Shown in pieces: positions 27,629-33,532 of a stretch of 33,532 bases of DNA; position 1 is the stretch's first letter; every line of letters starts with the position of its first letter. The stretch is from Sphingomonadaceae bacterium (GTDB lineage: Bacteria; Pseudomonadota; Alphaproteobacteria; Sphingomonadales; Sphingomonadaceae), in contig JANYFA010000156.1 in assembly GCA_025362895.1 (NCBI GenBank), positions 1 through 33,532 on the forward strand, in the 5' to 3' direction. The notes under the pieces were generated by a model. The model searched no databases and was not told the DNA's origin. It was given only the letters and a program-made list of their open reading frames with translations. Both the position numbers and the translations under genes were made by a program.

Positions 27629-28309
27629 ATGCGTTTTGCCGCTATCGCCCCGCTCGTCATTCTGACTTTGACCGCCGCGTGCACCGAGCCGTTTCAGGCG
27701 CGGGTGGCGCGGTTCCAGTCGCTGCCGGCCCCAAGCGGCCAGACGTTTACGATTCAGTCGCGCGACGCCCACAATGCGGGCGGACTTGAGTTTGCGACCT
27801 ATGCCAACATCGTTAGTCGGCGGCTCGAGGCGGTCGGCTATCGCCCTGCCGCTGATCCGCGCGCAGCGACATTAGTCGTCAATTTCGATTACGCCGTGAC
27901 GATGCCGCGCGAGCGGATCGAGACGCGCCCTGGCTTTGGCTATAGCGGGTTCGGCTACGGCGGCTTTAGCCCCTATGGCGGCTTCGGCTATGGTGGCGGT
28001 TACTACGGGCGCGGCTCCGGTTACGGCGGTTTCGGCTATGGTCCGTATGGATTTAGCGGTTTCGGCGACTATCCGGAAACCTATTCGCAAACGATCTACA
28101 ACAGCCACGTCGATTTGCGGATCAACCGCGCCGGCGACAACGTCGCCGTGTTCGAGGGCCGCGCCGAGACGGTCGCGAACACCAACGATCTGACCCGGCT
28201 GGTACCCAATCTGATTACCGCGATCTTCACCAACTTCCCCGGCAACAACGGCCAGACCGTTCGGGTTCAGGTCGACGCCAAGCATCCCGACGGCATCGGA
28301 CGCCCATAA
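27629..28309 (+). CDS. DUF4136 domain putative lipoprotein with Gly/Tyr-rich insert
   Basis: A 226-aa exported protein. The N-terminus MRFAAIAPLVILTLTAAC fits a type II signal with Cys18, although Thr at -3 is not the usual Leu/Val. The DUF4136 fold is suggested by TFTIQSRDAHNAGGLEFATYANIVSRRLEAVGYRPAADPRAATLVVNFDY (about 40-88) and by the C-terminal HVDLRINRAGDNVAVFEGRAETVA block. Between them, residues 101-147 are almost only Gly, Tyr, Phe and Ser (GFGYGGFSPYGGFGYGGGYY). The ORF-track start 18 codons upstream is less likely because it precedes the signal peptide. The function of DUF4136 lipoproteins is unknown; they are envelope-associated. Confidence 0.82.
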   Translation: MRFAAIAPLVILTLTAACTEPFQARVARFQSLPAPSGQTFTIQSRDAHNAGGLEFATYANIVSRRLEAVGYRPAADPRAATLVVNFDYAVTMPRERIETRPGFGYSGFGYGGFSPYGGFGYGGGYYGRGSGYGGFGYGPYGFSGFGDYPETYSQTIYNSHVDLRINRAGDNVAVFEGRAETVANTNDLTRLVPNLITAIFTNFPGNNGQTVRVQVDAKHPDGIGRP

Positions 28310-28386
28310 GGCCCTCGCCCCGCGCCATTCGCCGGGTAGATGCGAGGCGGCTTGGCCTGCTTGGCACAAGCTCGTAAACTGACGTT

Positions 28387-28851
28387 ATGGCCGATGCCCG
28401 CACGTTCCTCGTCGTGGTCGATGATACCCCCGAAAGCCGGGTGGCGATGCGCTTTGCCGCACTTCGCGCTGGTCATGTCGGGGCGCAGGTCACCCTGCTT
28501 CATGCGCTGCCGCCGACCGAGTTCATGGCGTGGGGCGGCGTCCAGGACCTGATCGCTGACGAAGCTAGGGCCAAGGCTGATGCCCTGCTCGCCGCCGTTG
28601 CCGATGAACTGTTTGCATTGTCGGGCATCCGTCCGGGCATGATCGTTTGCGAAGGTGAAGCGACCGTCGCCGTCCTCGCCACCGTCGCTGCCGATCCGTC
28701 GATCCGCGCGCTCGTCCTCGGGGCGGCGGTTGGCGGCGCCCCGGGGCCGTTGGTCAGTTTTTTCGCCGGAGAGCACGCGGGCACGCTGCCGTGCCTCGTC
28801 ATGATCGTTCCGGGCGGGCTCGACGACGCGCGTTTAACCGAGCTGACTTGA
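28387..28851 (+). CDS. Universal stress protein family (UspA-like)
   Basis: A 154-aa single-domain Usp-fold protein. It opens with FLVVVDDTPESRVAMRFAALRAGHVGAQVTLLHAL, the first strand and helix with the conserved Asp, and ends with LPCLVMIVPGG. The canonical ATP-binding G-x2-G-x9-G-S/T motif is only partly matched in GAAVGGAPGPLVSFFAGEHAG, so ATP binding is uncertain. It stands 48 nt before nfuA in the same direction, possibly co-transcribed. Confidence 0.85.
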   Translation: MADARTFLVVVDDTPESRVAMRFAALRAGHVGAQVTLLHALPPTEFMAWGGVQDLIADEARAKADALLAAVADELFALSGIRPGMIVCEGEATVAVLATVAADPSIRALVLGAAVGGAPGPLVSFFAGEHAGTLPCLVMIVPGGLDDARLTELT

Positions 28852-28899
28852 TCTGATCCATAGTTCCGCCCACATGAGCGCATTCGCGAAAGGCCGCCC

Positions 28900-29457
28900 A
28901 TGTTCATCGAAACCGAGCGCACCCCCAACCCGGCGACGCTCAAATTCCTTCCCGGTCGCCCGGTCAGCCCGTCGGGGACGATCGGCTTCACCACCGCCGA
29001 GGACGCCGCCGCATCGCCGCTCGCCACCGCCCTGTTCGGTCTCGGCGATGTCGAGGGCGTTTTCTTCGGGAGCGACTTCATCTCGGTCAACAAGGCCGAA
29101 GGGTCGGCCGATTGGGCCAGCCTCAAGACCCAGGTGCTCGGCGTCCTGGTCGATCATTTCAGCAGCGGGGCACCGTTGCTCGCCGGCGAACTCGCCGCCG
29201 GGCCGGTGATCGCCGACGACCCCGAAGATGCCGACATCGTCGAGCAGATCAAGGACTTGCTCGACACCCGCATTCGCCCGCAGGTCGCCAACGACGGCGG
29301 CGACATCATCTATCGCGGCTTTCACCGCGGCATCGTGTCGTTGCAGATGCAGGGCGCCTGTTCGGGGTGCCCGTCGTCGACGGCGACGCTGAAGGGCGGC
29401 ATCGAATCCTTGCTCAAATACTACGTGCCCGAGGTCATCGAAGTGCGAGCGGTGTGA
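28900..29457 (+). CDS. nfuA: NfuA-type Fe-S cluster carrier
   Basis: A 185-aa Fe-S scaffold or carrier. The N-terminal Nfu_N domain begins [20 protein letters not shown], and the C-terminal NifU-like domain contains [15 protein letters not shown] and the cluster-binding C-x2-C in [14 protein letters not shown] (C154, C157). It delivers 4Fe-4S clusters to apo-proteins; the radical-SAM enzyme MiaB is one client class present in this window. An AAAGG RBS precedes the ATG. Its TGA overlaps the ATG of the next gene (TGATG). Confidence 0.95.
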   Translation: MFIETERTPNPATLKFLPGRPVSPSGTIGFTTAEDAAASPLATALFGLGDVEGVFFGSDFISVNKAEGSADWASLKTQVLGVLVDHFSSGAPLLAGELAAGPVIADDPEDADIVEQIKDLLDTRIRPQVANDGGDIIYRGFHRGIVSLQMQGACSGCPSSTATLKGGIESLLKYYVPEVIEVRAV

Positions 29458-30044
29458 TGGCGACGCTCGACGATACCGCGCTCGACATCCTGTTTCGCGA
29501 CGCACGCACTTATTACAGCTGGGCCGACACGCCGGTCACCGACGCCGATATCCGCCGCCTGTACGATTTGGTCGCGCTCGCGCCGACGGCGGCGAACAGC
29601 GAACCTGCGCGCTTCATCTTTTGCCGATCAGCCGAGGCGCGGGCGGCGCTCGCCGACTGCGCCAGCGATGCCAACGCGCCGAAGATCCACCTCGCCCCGG
29701 TAACGGTCGTCATCGGCATGGACATGGCGTTCTATGACTGGCTGCCGACGCTGTTCCCGCACGCCGACGCCCGCAGCTGGTTCGCCGGCAACGACCGCGA
29801 GATCAAGGAAACGGCGTTTCGCAATTCGGCGCTCCAGGGCGCGTATCTGATCATGGCCGCGCGCGCGCTCGGGTTCGATTGCGGGCCGATGTCCGGCTTC
29901 GACAAGGCGAAGGTCGACGCAGCGTTTTTCGCAGGCACGACGTTTGAGACGAATTTCCTCTGCTCGATCGGCCACGGCACGGCGGAAAAACTATTCCCGC
30001 GCCTGCCCCGGCTCGGCTTCGACGAGGCGGCGCGCTTCGCCTGA
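29457..30044 (+). CDS. RutE-like malonic semialdehyde reductase / nitroreductase family
   Basis: A 195-aa FMN-dependent oxidoreductase of the nitroreductase superfamily. The pattern [44 protein letters not shown] is very close to RutE-type 3-hydroxypropionate dehydrogenases (malonic semialdehyde reductases) of pyrimidine catabolism. No other rut genes are nearby, so the physiological substrate may differ. The ORF track starts inside nfuA; the ATG at 29457 overlapping the nfuA stop is the natural start. It lies between nfuA and tsaB, an order I recall from related bacteria. Confidence 0.88.
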   Translation: MATLDDTALDILFRDARTYYSWADTPVTDADIRRLYDLVALAPTAANSEPARFIFCRSAEARAALADCASDANAPKIHLAPVTVVIGMDMAFYDWLPTLFPHADARSWFAGNDREIKETAFRNSALQGAYLIMAARALGFDCGPMSGFDKAKVDAAFFAGTTFETNFLCSIGHGTAEKLFPRLPRLGFDEAARFA

Positions 30045-30066
30045 TGACGGCCGGGCCGACCAAGGC

Positions 30067-30654
30067 GTGATCGAACTGGCGATCGACACCGGGTCGGGGG
30101 CACTGTCGGTCGCGCTGATCGACGGCGACACCGTGCTTGCCGAACGCCACGACGTCATCGGACGCGGCCATGCCGAAGCGATCGTCGGGGTGGTTGCCGA
30201 TGTCGTCGGCTCGCGCGGCGACGCCGTGCGCGGCATTGTTGTCGGCGTCGGCCCCGGCAGCTTTACCGGCGTCCGTATCGGCATCGCCGCCGCCCGCGCG
30301 CTCGGCCTGGCCTGGGAAGTTCCCGTCACCGGCATCGGATCGCTCGCGCTGATGGCCGCCGCCGCCTTTGCGGTCGATCCCGCCAACACGGTCGTCGCCA
30401 TCGCCGACGCCGGACGCGGGCGAGCCTATTGGCAGCTATTCGCGCGAGACGGCTGCCGTCCCCTGACCGAGCCTGCCGCCGGCGACGACACGACGATCAC
30501 CATCCCCGACGGCGCGGCGATAGCCGGATCGGGCAGAACGGTAATGGCGAGCCGTCGTATCGCGGTAACGCATCCGCGTGCCGCCGACGCCTGTCGCCTC
30601 GACCGGAGCGCCCGCGTCGCCGCTGTCCCGCTGTACATCGGTGCGGCACCATGA
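30067..30654 (+). CDS. tsaB: tRNA threonylcarbamoyladenosine biosynthesis protein TsaB
   Basis: TsaB partners TsaD (and TsaE) to make t6A37 in tRNAs reading ANN codons. It has an ASKHA fold with IELAIDTGSGALSVALIDGD at the N-terminus and the signature GPGSFTGVRIGIAAARAL at about 62-79. The chosen GTG at 30067 is the only start in frame after the rutE stop; the ORF-track start lies inside rutE. At 195 aa it is somewhat shorter than E. coli TsaB (231 aa), and its C-terminal half is reduced. The stop overlaps the rimI ATG (ATGA). tsaB-rimI pairing is widespread. Confidence 0.93.
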   Translation: MIELAIDTGSGALSVALIDGDTVLAERHDVIGRGHAEAIVGVVADVVGSRGDAVRGIVVGVGPGSFTGVRIGIAAARALGLAWEVPVTGIGSLALMAAAAFAVDPANTVVAIADAGRGRAYWQLFARDGCRPLTEPAAGDDTTITIPDGAAIAGSGRTVMASRRIAVTHPRAADACRLDRSARVAAVPLYIGAAP

Positions 30655-31121
30655 CGCTGCGCCTCGCACAGGCTGGCGCTGCCGACATCGACGCGATGAT
30701 GGCGGTGATGGCGGTGGCCTTCGATCCCGGCTTTGGCGAGGCGTGGTCGGCGGCGCAGGTGCTTGGCAGCCTGGCTACAGGAACGGCGTGGGCGCAGGTC
30801 GCGCACGGGCAAGACATGTCTCCGCTCGGTTTTACGCTTTGCCGCGAGATCGGCCCCGATGCCGAATTGCTCCTGATCGGGGTCGCCCCCACCGCACGCC
30901 GGAGCGGAATCGGCTGGGCGCTGCTGGCCGCTGCCGCCGCCGAGGCCCGGCAACGCGCGGCGGCAGCGCTGTTCCTCGAGGTTCGCGACGGAAATGTCGC
31001 CGCGTTCGCCCTCTATCGCGCGGCGGGTTATGAAGTCATCGGGCGGCGGCGCGATTACTATCGCGGAGCCGATGGTGTGCGCTTCGACGCGGTCACCTTG
31101 CGCGCCCGATTCGACGATTGA
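30651..31121 (+). CDS. rimI: Ribosomal protein S18-alanine N-acetyltransferase (RimI-like GNAT)
   Basis: A 156-aa GNAT acetyltransferase. Motif A, LLLIGVAPTARRSGIGWALL, carries the acetyl-CoA-binding R-x-x-G-x-G/A loop, and motif B is FLEVRDGNVAAFALYRAAGYEVIGRRRDYY. The location directly after tsaB with an ATGA overlap supports RimI, which acetylates the N-terminus of ribosomal protein S18. The ORF-track start lies in tsaB and is rejected. The 3' end borders an AT-rich region upstream of mucR. Confidence 0.92.
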   Translation: MTLRLAQAGAADIDAMMAVMAVAFDPGFGEAWSAAQVLGSLATGTAWAQVAHGQDMSPLGFTLCREIGPDAELLLIGVAPTARRSGIGWALLAAAAAEARQRAAAALFLEVRDGNVAAFALYRAAGYEVIGRRRDYYRGADGVRFDAVTLRARFDD

Positions 31122-31210
31122 TGCGTTAACGCCACAGCGTAGCGCATCACTTGCCATGAATTGTTCGCATTGCCATATGACCTTTAGTTACATTTGCGTT
31201 AAGGATTAAC
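31122..31210 (+). promoter_or_regulatory. AT-rich mucR upstream region with repeat and palindrome
   Basis: This 89-bp gap is visibly poorer in G/C than the flanks. It contains the perfect palindrome GCGTTAACGC (31123-31132) and the direct repeat TGCGTTAA at 31122-31129 and 31195-31202. The second copy abuts the RBS AAGGA. TTGTTC-N18-TAGTTA is a weak promoter candidate. MucR/Ros proteins favour AT-rich targets and often repress their own gene, so an autoregulatory site is plausible. A 17-codon ORF (31156-31209, MNCSHCHMTFSYICVKD) ends one base before the mucR ATG; it lacks an RBS. Confidence 0.45.
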
Positions 31211-31624
31211 ATGACCGATACCATTTCTCACGCCGACATGATGGCCTTGACCGCCGATATCGTCGCGGCCCATCTCAGCAATAACACCGTGTCGATCAGC
31301 GACGTTCCGGCGCTGATCTCCGGGACCTTCGCTGCCCTGACGCAGCTGAGCGGTGCGCCCGTCGCCGTCGCTGCGACGCGCGACCCGGCGGTCCCGATCA
31401 AGGCGTCGCTCAAGGCCGACCACATCGTGTGCCTCGAGGACGGCAAGAAGCTGAAAATGCTCAGGCGGCACTTGATGACGCATTATGCGCTGACGCCCGA
31501 GGCGTACCGCGCCAAGTGGAACCTGCCAGCCGATTATCCGATGGTCGCTCCCGATTACGCCGCGCAGCGCCGCTCGCTGGCGCTCAAGATCGGCCTCGGA
31601 ACGGCGCGCAACACCGGACGGTAG
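31211..31624 (+). CDS. MucR/Ros family transcriptional regulator
   Basis: A 137-aa DNA-binding protein of the Ros/MucR family, alphaproteobacterial regulators of exopolysaccharide, motility, cell cycle and virulence genes. The C-terminal zinc-finger-like domain reads IVCLEDGKKLKMLRRHLMTHYALTPEAYRAKWNLPADYPMVAPDYAAQRRSLA. The potential ligands are C74-x2-D77-x9-H87-x3-H91, with Asp replacing the second Cys of classical Ros (a variant known in the family). The N-terminal part (about 8-45) is the oligomerisation region. An AAGGA RBS lies 5 nt before the ATG. It stands between rimI and fur; its AT-rich upstream region may be self-regulated. Confidence 0.93.
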   Translation: MTDTISHADMMALTADIVAAHLSNNTVSISDVPALISGTFAALTQLSGAPVAVAATRDPAVPIKASLKADHIVCLEDGKKLKMLRRHLMTHYALTPEAYRAKWNLPADYPMVAPDYAAQRRSLALKIGLGTARNTGR

Positions 31625-31685
31625 CACCTTGCCGCCGGAGGCGCTGCTTCCTAGGGTGGCGTAAAAGCGGCAGGGCGGCCTGAAC

Positions 31686-32111
31686 ATGACCGGCACGATC
31701 GATATCGAAGCGCTGTGCGCGGCCAAGGGGCTGCGAATTACCGAGCAGCGCCGGACGATCGCGCGCGTCCTGTCGGCGGCGGTCGATCATCCCGATGTCG
31801 AGGAGGTTCACCACCGCGCCGCCGCGATTGATCCCGGCATCTCGATCGCCACCGTCTATCGCACCGTGCGGCTGTTCGAAGAGGCGGGTATCCTGGCGCG
31901 CCACGACTTTCAAGGCGGGCGGTCGCGTTATGAAACTGCGAGCGATGCCCATCACGACCATCTAATCGACATCGAATCCGGCCGCGTCATCGAATTCCAC
32001 GATGCCGAACTGGAGGAACTCCAGCGGCGGATCGCGGAACGGCTGGGCTACCGCCTCGTCGATCATCGGATGGAGCTTTACGCCGTCGCCGTGCCGGACA
32101 CGTCCGCGTGA
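31686..32111 (+). CDS. fur: Fur family metalloregulator
   Basis: A 141-aa ferric-uptake-regulator family repressor. The winged helix spans about residues 10-85 (LRITEQRRTIARVL, ISIATVYRTVRLFEEAGI). The metal-binding region has HHDHLIDIESGRVIEFHD. There is no C-x2-C structural zinc motif; E. coli Fur has HDHLICLDCG where this has HDHLIDIESG. This is the alphaproteobacterial Fur/Mur style, so the metal (Fe or Mn) is uncertain. No haem regulatory motif typical of Irr was seen. The stop overlaps the plsC GTG start (GTGA). Confidence 0.92.
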   Translation: MTGTIDIEALCAAKGLRITEQRRTIARVLSAAVDHPDVEEVHHRAAAIDPGISIATVYRTVRLFEEAGILARHDFQGGRSRYETASDAHHDHLIDIESGRVIEFHDAELEELQRRIAERLGYRLVDHRMELYAVAVPDTSA

Positions 32112-32917
32112 CGGCGCCCGCGGTGCGGCTGCGGCCGATCCGCGGACGGGGATTCGGGCGGACGCGGACCTTTGCGGGGACCGGCGTGGCCGCTGCAGTG
32201 CTCGTGCCGTTCGAATTCGCGATGCAGCGCTTGTCGCGCCGCAGCCGCCCGCATTTGCCATGGCTATTCCACCGCGCGCTCGTCCGATCGCTCGGCATCC
32301 ATATCGTCATTCACGGGCGGCAGATGCGCGGCGGCGGCATATTGTACGTCGCCAATCACCTGAGCTGGGCCGATATCCCCGTCCTCGGCAGCCGCATCCT
32401 TGCAGCGTTCGTCGCCAAGTCCGAAGTCGCCGACTGGGGGCCGGTCGGGTGGCTGTCGACGCTGGCGCGGACGGTCTATGTCGACCGCGACCGGCGGCAA
32501 GCGACCGGCGCGGCGCGCAACGCGATCGCCGATCGGCTCGCGGCGGGCGAAAACGTCATCCTGTTCCCCGAGGGGACGAACAGCGACGGCATCGGCATCC
32601 TGCCGTTCAAATCGGCGTTGTTCGCCGCGATCGAGGGCGCGCCGGGCGACGATTTCGCCATCCAGCCGGTGACGCTGGCGTATACCCGGCTGAACGGAAT
32701 GCCGATCACCCGCGAGCGACTTCCCGACATTGCGTGGATCGGCGACACGGCGCTGATGCCGCACCTGCTGGCGTTCATGTCACTCGGCAAGGTTCGCGCC
32801 GAACTGATCTTTCATCCGACGGTGCGCCTCGGTGATTTCGCCGACCGCAAGGTTCTCGCGCGCCATTGCCACGACGTTATCGCCAATGGGTATCGTCAGT
32901 TGATGCGCGGCACCTGA
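32108..32917 (+). CDS. plsC: 1-acyl-sn-glycerol-3-phosphate acyltransferase (PlsC family)
   Basis: A 269-aa lysophospholipid acyltransferase making phosphatidic acid or acylating a related lysolipid at the inner membrane. Motif I is NHLSWADIP (H-x4-D catalytic dyad), and motif III is LFPEGTNSDG. A hydrophobic segment near the N-terminus (FAGTGVAAAVLVPFEFAM) could anchor it. The GTG start overlaps the fur stop, so the two are translationally coupled. In many alphaproteobacteria miaB follows this gene; here rpe follows. A GC-rich hairpin lies directly after its stop. Confidence 0.92.
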   Translation: MTAPAVRLRPIRGRGFGRTRTFAGTGVAAAVLVPFEFAMQRLSRRSRPHLPWLFHRALVRSLGIHIVIHGRQMRGGGILYVANHLSWADIPVLGSRILAAFVAKSEVADWGPVGWLSTLARTVYVDRDRRQATGAARNAIADRLAAGENVILFPEGTNSDGIGILPFKSALFAAIEGAPGDDFAIQPVTLAYTRLNGMPITRERLPDIAWIGDTALMPHLLAFMSLGKVRAELIFHPTVRLGDFADRKVLARHCHDVIANGYRQLMRGT

Positions 32918-32920
32918 CCC

Positions 32921-32955
32921 GCCGCGCGCGCGTCGCGGCTCCCTTTCACCTTTCG
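32921..32955 (+). terminator. Possible terminator after plsC
   Basis: GCCGCG (32921-32926) and CGCGGC (32934-32939) pair perfectly around a 7-base loop. A pyrimidine-rich run TCCCTTTCACCTTTCG follows. It sits 4 nt after the plsC stop and before rpe. The T-content is modest, so it may be only a weak intrinsic terminator. Confidence 0.4.
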
Positions 32956-32985
32956 TTGACCACGCCGTAATGATAGACTTTTGCA

Positions 32986-33532
32986 ATGCAGCAACGGTCG
33001 CGCATTGCCCCGTCGATCCTGTCGGCCGATTTCGCTCGGCTGGGGGACGAGGTGCGCGCGCTCACCGCCGCCGGCGCCGATTACATCCACGTCGATGTCA
33101 TGGACGGGCACTTCGTTCCCAACCTGACGATCGGCCCGCTGGTGGTCAAGGCCCTGCGCCCGCACACGACGCTGCCATTCGATGTTCACCTGATGATTTC
33201 ACCCGCCGATCCGTTCCTGGAGGCGTTCGCTGCCGCTGGAGCCGACATCCTGACCGTTCACCCCGAAGCGGGCCCGCACATCCACCGCACCGTCCAGCGG
33301 ATCAAGGCGCTGGGGCTGAAGGCCGGCGTCTCGCTCAACCCGGCGACTCCGGCGAAAGCGCTCGACTATCTGCTCGACGACGTCGATCTCGTCCTCGTGA
33401 TGAGCGTCAACCCAGGGTTCGGCGGGCAGAGTTTCATCACCAGCCAGCTTCGCAAGATCGCCGCGATCCGTAAGGCAATCGATGCCACCGGACGACAGAT
33501 CGACCTTGAAGTCGACGGCGGCATCGACGCGG
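32986..33532 (+). CDS. rpe: Ribulose-phosphate 3-epimerase (partial, runs off the right edge)
   Basis: Rpe interconverts ribulose-5-phosphate and xylulose-5-phosphate in the pentose phosphate pathway. The frame is missing from the ORF track because no stop occurs before the window ends. From the ATG at 32986 it reads [20 protein letters not shown], then [17 protein letters not shown] (metal-binding HVDVMDG), [20 protein letters not shown] (phosphate-binding loop) and LEVDGGID at the edge. All the signature blocks of the TIM barrel seen so far are intact over 182 codons; the family is about 220 aa. It lies 68 nt after plsC, with a TTGACC hexamer upstream at 32956 that lacks a well-spaced -10. 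Confidence 0.96.
   Translation, partial: MQQRSRIAPSILSADFARLGDEVRALTAAGADYIHVDVMDGHFVPNLTIGPLVVKALRPHTTLPFDVHLMISPADPFLEAFAAAGADILTVHPEAGPHIHRTVQRIKALGLKAGVSLNPATPAKALDYLLDDVDLVLVMSVNPGFGGQSFITSQLRKIAAIRKAIDATGRQIDLEVDGGIDA

Noticed and set aside
32970-33473. A 167-aa plus-strand ORF at the right edge listed in the ORF track
   Set aside because: It is a different frame from rpe, whose motifs are unmistakable. The listed ORF is an Arg-rich shadow.

Overview
The window looks like a piece of chromosome from a GC-rich alphaproteobacterium, most likely of the order Sphingomonadales. This rests on the strong G/C third-position bias, the atpHAGDC operon without F0 genes, the Smr-mltA-timA-secB neighbourhood, a MucR/Ros regulator next to a Fur-family gene, and TIM44-like, RutE-like and NfuA proteins typical of the group. 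No genus can be fixed by eye. No IS element, phage gene, CRISPR array, rRNA or tRNA was seen. Almost everything is housekeeping or conserved accessory sequence.

Layout. (1) 1-463: the 3' end of an acyl-CoA synthetase, followed by a 26-codon membrane micro-ORF. (2) 760-5876: a tight plus-strand run rsmB-miaB-phoH-ybeY-corC (rRNA and tRNA modification, ribosome maturation, CBS-domain protein). (3) 6112-7773: an exported S10 serine carboxypeptidase, convergent with a minus-strand block radA-cvpA-cysS-polysaccharide deacetylase (12300 to 7780). (4) A membrane protein (minus) and a large patatin-like lipase (plus) are transcribed divergently from about 13.2-13.3 kb. (5) 15861-20758: the F1 ATP synthase operon atpH-A-G-D-C with a possible terminator, then a ferritin-like di-iron protein. 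(6) Minus-strand timA-mltA-smr, divergent from plus-strand secB-murJ-trpS. (7) A DUF4136 lipoprotein, a Usp-family protein and nfuA-rutE-tsaB-rimI, then mucR, fur and plsC. (8) rpe, which runs off the right edge and is absent from the ORF track because it has no stop in the window.

Many genes are joined by 1-4 nt start/stop overlaps (miaB/phoH, atpD/atpC, murJ/trpS, nfuA/rutE, tsaB/rimI, fur/plsC, and probably cysS/deacetylase), which implies translational coupling. Several ORF-track starts are too long and were trimmed (atpH, cysS, trpS, secB, timA, tsaB, rimI, rutE, S10 peptidase, DUF4136). One was too short (rsmB).

I did not find a convincing undescribed multi-gene system. The items most worth a second look are the apparent CTG start of rsmB overlapping a six-codon leader ORF; the split of the usual fur-plsC-miaB-phoH and rsmB-rpe neighbourhoods, which looks like the product of one rearrangement; G-rich 16-bp tandem repeats between radA and cvpA; a C10 tract plus duplicated octapeptide in the mltA tail; an AT-rich, repeat-bearing leader before mucR; an orphan di-iron protein behind the ATP synthase operon; and a few micro-ORFs.
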